Of a stretch of 21,290 nt of DNA, positions 15,238 through 21,290 are shown in pieces (positions within the stretch are counted from its first letter, which is position 1; every line of letters starts with the position of its first letter). The position numbers and the translations under genes were made by a program. The stretch lies in contig JBNKDD010000071.1 of the NCBI GenBank assembly GCA_050288085.1, positions 1 through 21,290 on the forward strand, given 5' to 3'. The notes beneath the pieces are model-generated. The model did no database searches. It had not been told where the DNA came from and saw only the letters and a program-made list of their open reading frames with translations. This stretch comes from JBNKDD01 sp050288085 (GTDB lineage Bacteria; Chloroflexota; Anaerolineae; Aggregatilineales; UBA3940).

Positions 15238-15315
15238 GCTGTCTTCTTTCCTCCTAGGGAAGACAGCAGAGGGTGAAAGGGTATGGTTGGCAGGGCACAA
15301 AACGCTCTGCCAACC
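15238..15315 (+). repeat. Two consecutive hairpins in the leader of the hydantoinase-like gene
   Basis: Stem 1: GCTGTCTTC (15238-15246) with GAAGACAGC (15259-15267). Stem 2: GGTTGGCAG (15285-15293) with CTGCCAACC (15307-15315), extendable by three inner pairs. Both have 9-bp perfect arms and neither is followed by a T-run. They occupy the gap between the repeat element and the start codon at 15350, and could be a structured 5' leader or remnants of mobile DNA. They do not match a known riboswitch that I recognise. Confidence 0.5.
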
Positions 15316-15349
15316 TGACTTCAGCTCTGTGCCTGTACGAGGTAATGAC

Positions 15350-17350
15350 TTGAACACGAACAGCGATCCCTCTGACATGCTGGTGCTGGGGATTGATACG
15401 GGTGGAACCTACACCGACGGCGTGTTACTGGATTATGAATCGCGGAGAGTGCTGGCCTCTCATAAAAGCCTGACCACCAAACGTGATTTTTCGATTGGCA
15501 TCGAAGCGGTCATTGAGAAAATCCAGATCGAAGATCCCTCCGCGATCAAAATGGTATCGATCTCAACCACCCTGGCGACTAACGCTATTGCTGAAGGGAA
15601 GGGTAAGCGGGTCGCGTTGTTTCTGATCGGCTATGACCCTGACCTGATCGCCTCCTTCAACATGGCCGCCCGGTTTGCCACGCCCCACTACTTTTACTTT
15701 AGCGGGGGGCATGACCTGCACGGTAATCAAAAGGAAGAACTTGACCTGCCGGGGATTCTGGCCCAGGTCAACCAGGTCAAGAATCAGATCGACGCGATTG
15801 CGGTATCCAGCTACTTCAGCCCTTTGAACCCGGAGCACGAACTCCGAGCTTATGAGGCCATCTCGCGCATCTGCGATCTGCCGATCGTGCTGGGCCATCA
15901 ACTTTCAACCAAACTGGGATCGGTCGAACGGGCGACCACCGCCGCATTGAACGCTTCCCTGCTGTCCGTGCTCCGTGATTTCATTATCGCCGTGAGGCAA
16001 GCAATGGAGCGCCGCCAGATCGACGCCCCGCTGATGGTCGTGCGCGGCGACGGAACCTTGATGAGCGACGAGTTTGCCGCCCGCACCCCGGTTGAAACCA
16101 TCCACTCCGGGCCTGCCGCCAGCGCGATTGGCGGGCGATTTCTCTCCCAGTGCGATGATGCGCTTGTCCTGGATATCGGCGGGACAACCACCGATATTGC
16201 CATGATCCAGGCCGGACAGGTGGCGATCTCCGAGGAGGGAGCGACTGTCAGCGACTACAAGACAGCCGTCAAAGCTGCCAATCTGCTGTCTATCGGCGTG
16301 GGAGGGGATAGTCACATCACCGTCACCCCGGACAAAGAACTCCGCCTCGGCCCTGAACGGGTCACGCCGTTGGCTTATCTTGCCGACCAGCACGAAGCCG
16401 TCTATGCACGCTTGAAGACTCTTGCCCGACGACCCTGGGGACAGGCTACTCCCGACTGGTTGGAATACTGGTATCTGCTGCGCGAACCGGACGAGAGCCT
16501 GCTGACCTCCTCGCGTGAGCGAGATTTGATCCAACTCCTGCGCGGCGGGCCACTACCGATCCCTGAGATTCTCAAGGGATTGAACCTGCTTCATATCGCT
16601 CAAGTTGGGGCGGGTGAACTGCTGCGCCAGGAAATTATCGGGAAGGCCGGGCTGACCCCGACCGATCTACTGCACACCGAGGGAATCTACTCCCCCTGGA
16701 ACGCTGATGCCTCACAACTGGCGCTCAAGGTGTTTAGCCAATACCAGTTCCGCGAACCGGAAGAAGTCCGGCAGCAAATGTGGCAGCAGATAACGGAGAT
16801 GATTGTAAGTGCGGTCATCACGTTTTTGACTGGCAAAGCGATACCATCTGCCAGTTTGAATGAAGGAACCATCGGGCACTGGTTTTTTCACAATAGTTTA
16901 TATGACATCCATCCCCATCTCGAAACGGTAATCAGGCTGCGCTTCCCGGTGATCGGGATCGGCGCACCGGCAGGCATTTTCTTAGAAGCCGTTGCCGATG
17001 CATTACACGCCGAGCTCATTCTGCCGGAGCATTATTATGTTGCCAACGCTGCCGGTGCAATTGCCGGTAGTGTGATGGTTGAAGAAGAAATCCTGATCTA
17101 TCCACACCTGACACCGGCAGGGCTGGATGTAATCAGCTACTATGTGCAGAGCAGTAATGGGCGAGAGGAATTCGAAGAACTGGCCGATGCCCTCCAACAC
17201 GCTCACACCTTAAGCCATGACACCGCTTTGAACGCCGCAATCCGCTCCGGCGCGGATAACCCCCAGGTCACCATTGAAGAACTCACCGACGGATTAGATA
17301 CCTATCGTGTCCGGGCGCGGGCGGTCGGTAATCCGCGCCTGACCAAATGA
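15350..17350 (+). CDS. Hydantoinase/oxoprolinase-family (HyuA-like) ASKHA ATPase
   Basis: A 666-residue cytoplasmic protein. Start taken at TTG 15350, which has AGGT at correct spacing; ATG 15377 lacks a ribosome site, and extending to 15137 would run into the repeat element. Motifs: DTGGTYTD (16-23), STTLATNAI (72-80), RGDGTLM (232-238), SGPAAS (253-258), phosphate-binding DIGGTTTD (275-282), GVGGDS (316-321) and near the C-terminus IGIGAPAGIFLEAVAD with YYVANAAGAIAGS. These belong to the HyuA/5-oxoprolinase superfamily of ATP-dependent lactam or hydantoin openers. No HyuB partner is encoded beside it, so ordinary hydantoinase activity is doubtful. Stand-alone HyuA-like proteins occur near corrinoid methyltransferases; a role in opening a ring of the substrate or in an ATP-driven accessory step is inference. 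Confidence 0.82.
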   Translation: MNTNSDPSDMLVLGIDTGGTYTDGVLLDYESRRVLASHKSLTTKRDFSIGIEAVIEKIQIEDPSAIKMVSISTTLATNAIAEGKGKRVALFLIGYDPDLIASFNMAARFATPHYFYFSGGHDLHGNQKEELDLPGILAQVNQVKNQIDAIAVSSYFSPLNPEHELRAYEAISRICDLPIVLGHQLSTKLGSVERATTAALNASLLSVLRDFIIAVRQAMERRQIDAPLMVVRGDGTLMSDEFAARTPVETIHSGPAASAIGGRFLSQCDDALVLDIGGTTTDIAMIQAGQVAISEEGATVSDYKTAVKAANLLSIGVGGDSHITVTPDKELRLGPERVTPLAYLADQHEAVYARLKTLARRPWGQATPDWLEYWYLLREPDESLLTSSRERDLIQLLRGGPLPIPEILKGLNLLHIAQVGAGELLRQEIIGKAGLTPTDLLHTEGIYSPWNADASQLALKVFSQYQFREPEEVRQQMWQQITEMIVSAVITFLTGKAIPSASLNEGTIGHWFFHNSLYDIHPHLETVIRLRFPVIGIGAPAGIFLEAVADALHAELILPEHYYVANAAGAIAGSVMVEEEILIYPHLTPAGLDVISYYVQSSNGREEFEELADALQHAHTLSHDTALNAAIRSGADNPQVTIEELTDGLDTYRVRARAVGNPRLTK

Positions 17351-17383
17351 TAATGATTAACATGATAGTAAGAGGATGAAAGT

Positions 17384-18034
17384 ATGGAGTTGGTTCGAGT
17401 TGACACCCAACATGCTTACGAGCTCATTCGTGAGAAGATCACCACCTTGGAGCTTGCCCCCGGCGCACCGGTTAATGAACAGGAACTGGCCGAAGAACTT
17501 CAGTTAGAAATAACCCCTGTTCGGGAGGCGCTCAAACTGCTGATCCACGATCAATTAGTGATCGCACCGCCCCAGAAGGGATTGTATGTAGCCGATGTCA
17601 ATTTGCCCGACCTGGAGCAGATCAGCGAAATCCGCCTGTTGTTAGAAAAATCCAGTGCGAAACTGGCAGCTCAGCGGGCTACCCCGGACGATCTGATCGT
17701 TCTGGAAACGTTGTGCCAGGAGCAGGCGGACCTTCCAGAGAACCAGCCGCGCCGACTCTTCGACCTCGATCATAAGTTTCACCAGGCAATTGCCAGCGCA
17801 TCCCATAACAAATACCTGGCTCAGACCCTCGATCATTTCTTTGGGCTTTCCCAGCGCTTATGGTATCTGGCCTTGCCACACCTTGAATTTTTACCTGCGG
17901 CGGTGGAGAAGCATCTGGAACTGGTGGAAGCCATAAAGGCCGGTGAGGCAAAACGAGCCGAACAACTGATGCACGATCATGTCCAGGATTTCTACGACAG
18001 GGTTCGAGAAGTCCTGACCGAACTACCTGATTGA
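17384..18034 (+). CDS. GntR-family regulator, FadR/FCD subfamily (copy 2)
   Basis: A 216-residue paralogue of the regulator at 9187-9816. Winged helix-turn-helix in residues 8-72 (LEITPVREALKLL as recognition helix), then an FCD domain with candidate metal ligands D129, H133 (LDHKFH), H177 and H199. AGAGGA precedes the ATG at 17384. It lies 33 bp after the HyuA-like gene, and its stop is eight bases before the ATG of the RACo-like gene, so these are co-transcribed. The recognition helices differ in part (GRTPIREALKRLQ versus EITPVREALKLLI), so the two may read related but not identical sites. Confidence 0.9.
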   Translation: MELVRVDTQHAYELIREKITTLELAPGAPVNEQELAEELQLEITPVREALKLLIHDQLVIAPPQKGLYVADVNLPDLEQISEIRLLLEKSSAKLAAQRATPDDLIVLETLCQEQADLPENQPRRLFDLDHKFHQAIASASHNKYLAQTLDHFFGLSQRLWYLALPHLEFLPAAVEKHLELVEAIKAGEAKRAEQLMHDHVQDFYDRVREVLTELPD

Positions 18035-18042
18035 GAGCCTAT

Positions 18043-19623
18043 ATGCCAACCGTAACCGTAGTCTATGGCACCGAGATCAAAACCATCGAAGCTGAAGAGG
18101 GCGCTGTCCTGGGCGAGGTCATCGCCGAGATCGGCCTGCCCTTAGAGCAGCCCTGCGCCGGGCGCGGCACCTGCGGCCTGTGTAAAGTCCTGGCGGAGAA
18201 AGGCGTTGCCCCACCAGACGAGATCGAACACAAGCATCTCACACCGGGCGAGTTGGCCTTAGATAATCGGCTGGCCTGCCGCGCCCGTGTTGCTGGTGAT
18301 GCACAGGTGGTGCTCTCTCCAATTGTCGTCTACTCCAACAAGTCATTCCGGGCCTGTGACCGTTACAAACGGGAGCGCGATGTCCCTCTCGGTCTGGCAG
18401 TTGACCTGGGATCAACCACCGTCGCCGCCTTCCTGACTATGTTGGATAACGGCGAAGTCTGCGCCGGGGCTGCCAGCCTCAACCAGCAAACCGTTTATGG
18501 GGCCGACGTGGTATCACGCCTGGCCGCCGCCACCGACAGCGAGATCGACGCCGGGCGGCTGCATCGTCTGGCCGTGGCCTCGATCAACCAGGCTGTCGAT
18601 TCGCTCAAACTGTCGGCCCGCCTCCGGGAACGAGTGGAGAGGGTGACCGTCGTCTGCAACACCGCCATGCACCATTTGCTGGCAAGCTTGCCGATCGATT
18701 CACTGGCGGGTATTCCTTTCCAACCCTACAGCCGGGAGGCTGTTCAGGATGCGGGCGGCATCATGGAGGGCATCTTCGCCGACAATGTGCAGGTGAAGCT
18801 ACCGCCGCTGATCGGTGGCTTTGTCGGATCGGATGCGTTGGCCTGCCTGGCTTATTTTGACTTCGACCGGGCCACCGCTCCGATGGCCGCCATCGACCTG
18901 GGAACCAACGGCGAGGTGATGGTCACCGATGGCAGCCGCATCCTGACCGCATCGACGGCAGCAGGCCCGGCTTTTGAAGGGGTCAATATTTCGTGCGGCA
19001 CCCGTGCTGTTGATGGCGCAATCGTCGAGGCTGGTTTTGAGCAGGGACAATTTACCTTTGAGACTATAGCTGGTGCTGACCCAATCGGCTTAACCGGCTC
19101 AGGTTTATTGAGCCTGGTTCACGAACTGCGGCAGGCAGGCGTGATCGAGCCGAGCGGACGGATCGCCGCCGATCCGCCGTTTATCAGCTTAACGGAAGGC
19201 CCGCACGGTGCGCGGGTTATTCCGCTCACAGAGGGCGGGCAGATCGGACTCTCGCAATTCGATATCCGGGAACTGCAAAAAGCCAAAGGCGCGATCCGAG
19301 CGGCGATTGATATCCTGATGAATCAACTTAACCTGAAGCCTGCCGACCTGGAACGCGTGATTCTGACCGGGTCGTTCGGCGGGCAGGTGGATATCGACTC
19401 GGTGATCGGCATCGGAATGATCCCCCCGGTGCGTCATGAAGCGGTCGAAACCATCGCAAACGGGGCCGGTTTTGGCGCGGCGATCTTCCTATCGGATGAG
19501 GGTTTTACGCGAGGACAGGAGTTGGCAATCAAAGCCGAACAGATCGACCTCGATCTGGACCCACATTTCCAGCAGTTGTACGTCAATGCCATGTCGTTAA
19601 CGCCTGACAACGGGAAACGGTAA
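18043..19623 (+). CDS. RACo-like ATP-dependent reductive activator of corrinoid proteins
   Basis: A 526-residue protein expected to return oxidised Co(II) corrinoid to the active Co(I) state using ATP and low-potential electrons. The N-terminal [2Fe-2S] ferredoxin domain has C38, C44, C47 and C79 in the RACo spacing C-x5-C-x2-C. After a short linker comes the ASKHA ATPase region (DUF4445-type) with AVDLGSTT (119-126), AIDLGTNGE near 285-293, GPAFEG and a C-terminal LTGSFGG. It lacks the two C-terminal [4Fe-4S] motifs of RamA, so RACo is the closer match. ATG 18043 is preferred to the upstream TTG at 18031, which overlaps the preceding stop codon. Its presence supports real corrinoid methyltransfer in this island. 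It probably serves both corrinoid proteins. Confidence 0.92.
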   Translation: MPTVTVVYGTEIKTIEAEEGAVLGEVIAEIGLPLEQPCAGRGTCGLCKVLAEKGVAPPDEIEHKHLTPGELALDNRLACRARVAGDAQVVLSPIVVYSNKSFRACDRYKRERDVPLGLAVDLGSTTVAAFLTMLDNGEVCAGAASLNQQTVYGADVVSRLAAATDSEIDAGRLHRLAVASINQAVDSLKLSARLRERVERVTVVCNTAMHHLLASLPIDSLAGIPFQPYSREAVQDAGGIMEGIFADNVQVKLPPLIGGFVGSDALACLAYFDFDRATAPMAAIDLGTNGEVMVTDGSRILTASTAAGPAFEGVNISCGTRAVDGAIVEAGFEQGQFTFETIAGADPIGLTGSGLLSLVHELRQAGVIEPSGRIAADPPFISLTEGPHGARVIPLTEGGQIGLSQFDIRELQKAKGAIRAAIDILMNQLNLKPADLERVILTGSFGGQVDIDSVIGIGMIPPVRHEAVETIANGAGFGAAIFLSDEGFTRGQELAIKAEQIDLDLDPHFQQLYVNAMSLTPDNGKR

Positions 19624-20534
19624 TGAAGAACCAGCGCCTATCGAGGCTGTGGGGATTGGCCCTGGTTGTTTTAGCCACCGCCTGCTGGTCAACCTCCGGC
19701 ATTTTCATCAGCCTGGTCGTTCAGGGAAGCGGCATCTCCCCGGTTGGGCTGGCCTTCTGGCGTGACCTGGGGACCTTCACCTGCCTGTTGATCGGCATCG
19801 GAATCCTGAAGCCCGGTTTGCTAAAAGTCAACCGGCGCGACCTGCCCTGGCTGATTGCGATGGGTATCTTCAGCATCGGGGTATTTCACGTCTTATGGAA
19901 TATGACGGTGATCCTGAACGGCGCGTCAGTTGCCACAGTCATCCAGGCTAACGCCCCGATCTTCGTTACCCTGATGGCCTGGCTGATCTGGAAGGAGCCG
20001 CTCACCGGGCAGAAGATCGCAGCGGTTGGGTTGGCTTTTGCCGGGACGGTCTTGATCTCCGGTTTGCATAAGCTGGGCGGCGCATCGATCACCACCCTGG
20101 GATTACTGACCGGTCTTGGAGCCGCCGTCACCTATGGATCGTTGAGCCTGTTCGGTAAGAAGCTGACCAACGATTACAGCCCCTGGACGATCCTTTTTTA
20201 TATCTTCGGCACCGGTTCGCTGGTACTGCTGCCTTTTCAATTCAGCAGTCCATTCCCCTGGCCGCTGCCTCTGACCGTATTGGGCAATTACGCCGCATTG
20301 GTGCTGCTGACGACCATCACCGGATTTGGTTTATATACGATTGGCCTGTCGAGTTTGCAAGCCAGCATTGCCGCCATCACCGCTAACACCGAAGTGCCGT
20401 TCGCCGCGATCCTGGCTTACCTGATCCTCAAAGAGCGGCTCGATCAATGGCAAATCCTGGGGGCGGTGTTGATTATTGTTGGTGTGGTGCTGATCTCTTT
20501 GCCGAACAGGCGCATGGTTGAGGTGCCAGCATGA
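19623..20534 (+). CDS. EamA-family (DMT) transporter
   Basis: A 303-residue inner-membrane protein with about ten hydrophobic segments arranged as two EamA repeats. The first opens with LVVLATACWSTSGIFI, and the second carries the typical end AILAYLILKERLDQWQILGA. The ATG overlaps the stop of the RACo-like gene by one base, so they are translationally coupled. Members export amino acids, amines and metabolites or import nucleotide sugars. Coupling to the corrinoid activator suggests handling of a substrate or product of the pathway, for example export of the demethylated compound; that is inference. Confidence 0.88.
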   Translation: MKNQRLSRLWGLALVVLATACWSTSGIFISLVVQGSGISPVGLAFWRDLGTFTCLLIGIGILKPGLLKVNRRDLPWLIAMGIFSIGVFHVLWNMTVILNGASVATVIQANAPIFVTLMAWLIWKEPLTGQKIAAVGLAFAGTVLISGLHKLGGASITTLGLLTGLGAAVTYGSLSLFGKKLTNDYSPWTILFYIFGTGSLVLLPFQFSSPFPWPLPLTVLGNYAALVLLTTITGFGLYTIGLSSLQASIAAITANTEVPFAAILAYLILKERLDQWQILGAVLIIVGVVLISLPNRRMVEVPA

Positions 20535-20650
20535 CCAACCGGGTGTTTGACGTTGATCCCAACGGGGAAGAATCGGTTGAAGTTACAACACTTTTTGGAG
20601 TAAGGTTTGTTTTGAAAGATTCGTATCACAGACCTTTCTTACAAAACTAA
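20531..20650 (+). CDS. Short ORF (39 aa), doubtful
   Basis: An ORF starting MTNRVFDVDPNGEESVEV overlaps the transporter stop by four bases (ATGA) and ends just before the ribosome site of the next gene. It has no hydrophobic segment and I recognise no family. Translation by coupling is possible, but it may be spurious or the eroded remnant of a larger gene. Confidence 0.25.
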   Translation: MTNRVFDVDPNGEESVEVTTLFGVRFVLKDSYHRPFLQN

Positions 20651-20659
20651 GGAGCAATC

Positions 20660-21290
20660 ATGCGGTTATCACAACACTTTGGGCGCACCCTGCGCGAAGC
20701 CCCCACCGAAGCCAGAACCACCAGCCATCAATTGATGATGCGGGCCGGGCTGGCTCGTCCACTGGCTAATGGAATCTGGGTTTATCTTCCCCTGGGCTAT
20801 CAGGTCATCCAGCAGTTAAAGGCGCTCGTCCGGGCTGAAATGGACGCCGCCAGGGCTGAAGAACTGCGGCTGCCGGTCATTCACCCTGCCGAAATCTGGG
20901 AGGCCGCCAGACGGCTCGACAGCCTCAGTAAAACCCTGCTGCGCTTGAAAGCCCACGAAGGTCGCCGGTTGATCTTAGGCGCGACTCAGGAAGAGGCGAT
21001 CATTGATCTATGCCTGCGTGAAATCGAGAGCTACAAAGACCTACCCCGCACGGTTTATCAATTTCAGTCGGTAGTCCAGGAGCCGCCCGAAACCGGCGAA
21101 GGATTCCTCCGGCTGTACGAGTCTCTCTATCACAGCGCCTACTCTCTACACGCTGACGCGGACAGCCTGGATCAATATTATGAGCAATGTCATCAAGCCT
21201 ATCTGAACATCTTTGAGCAGTGCGATCTTGAGGTAGTCACCGCTCAGGACGAAACCGATCAGACTGCCCACGCCTTCATGCTGCCGCTCC
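20660..21290 (+). CDS. Prolyl-tRNA synthetase-like protein with degenerate catalytic motif 2, partial
   Basis: The frame is open to the right edge with 210 residues visible. AAGGAG precedes ATG 20660. The start is clearly of bacterial ProRS type: FGRTLREAPTEA, SHQLMMRAGLARPLANGIWVYLPLGYQV (22-49), IHPAEIWEA and LRLKAHEGRRLILGATQEE (94-112). The expected motif 2 (FRDE with a following RGREF or RVREF and MKDAYSFH) is replaced by VQEPPETGEGFLRLYESLYH (139-158), then SAYSLHAD; the ATP-binding arginine of FRxE is Gln140. The downstream EADSGAIGG-type stretch reads TAQDETDQTAHAFM (194-207). Aminoacylation is therefore doubtful, and a paralogue with another job is likely. The editing and anticodon domains, if present, are outside the window. 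It may be in the same transcript as the transporter. Confidence 0.8.
   Translation, partial: MRLSQHFGRTLREAPTEARTTSHQLMMRAGLARPLANGIWVYLPLGYQVIQQLKALVRAEMDAARAEELRLPVIHPAEIWEAARRLDSLSKTLLRLKAHEGRRLILGATQEEAIIDLCLREIESYKDLPRTVYQFQSVVQEPPETGEGFLRLYESLYHSAYSLHADADSLDQYYEQCHQAYLNIFEQCDLEVVTAQDETDQTAHAFMLPL

Noticed and set aside
15137..15349. Long N-terminal extension of the HyuA-like ORF
   Set aside because: It would be translated from inside the MITE-like palindrome and the hairpins; the ASKHA fold begins after residue 10 when TTG 15350 is used.
15905..16534. 209-aa minus-strand ORF
   Set aside because: It is antisense to the HyuA-like gene and has no recognisable domain.
1..21290. CRISPR array, tRNA, rRNA, integrase or transposase genes
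   Set aside because: None seen; no regularly spaced repeats, no cloverleaf recognised by eye and no transposase-like protein. The LIV-type and corrinoid gene blocks are contiguous without integration genes.

Overview
The window looks like a chromosomal segment from an anaerobic bacterium. Gene content and style (one-carbon corrinoid chemistry, LIV-type transporter, GTG and TTG starts, moderate GC) would fit an Anaerolineae-like Chloroflexota. That placement is inference from general resemblance, not from a marker gene. Ten Ns at 3603-3612 show it is a draft assembly.

Layout. (1) 1-2119, minus strand: the N-terminal two thirds of a SNF2-family helicase that runs off the left edge. (2) 2120-3179: an AT-rich, gene-free control region. 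It holds a 30-bp perfect palindrome, a sigma70-like promoter overlapping repeated GATATA boxes, a long hairpin, a compact cobalamin riboswitch and an intrinsic terminator. (3) 3180-8224: a five-gene branched-chain-amino-acid-type (LIV) ABC importer, made of a lipoprotein receptor, two ATPases and two permeases. (4) 8286-15065: a corrinoid methyltransfer block. It encodes a pterin-type methyltransferase (AcsE/MtgA-like), a GntR regulator, corrinoid protein 1, MttB-like methyltransferase 1, corrinoid protein 2, a DUF1638 protein and MttB-like methyltransferase 2. (5) 15066-15349: a gene-free gap with a MITE-like repeat and two further hairpins. (6) 15350-20650: a hydantoinase/oxoprolinase-type ASKHA protein, a second GntR regulator, a RACo-like reductive activator of corrinoid proteins, an EamA transporter and a doubtful 39-aa ORF. 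(7) 20660-21290: the start of a prolyl-tRNA-synthetase-like gene whose catalytic motif 2 is not recognisable.

How the genes probably work together (inference from families and order): the ABC importer brings in an N-methylated, amino-acid-like compound. The two MttB-like enzymes move methyl groups onto the Co(I) of the two corrinoid proteins. The AcsE/MtgA-like protein passes the methyl to tetrahydrofolate for one-carbon or acetogenic metabolism. The RACo-like protein re-reduces corrinoid that has oxidised to Co(II). The system needs B12, and the riboswitch plus terminator ahead of it ties expression to cobalamin. Neither MttB-like gene has an in-frame amber codon, so both belong to the non-pyrrolysine branch, which includes MtgB, MtpB, MtcB and MtyB. 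The substrate cannot be read from sequence. The LIV-type importer, the HyuA-like protein and the degenerate ProRS-like gene distinguish this island from the described glycine-betaine systems.
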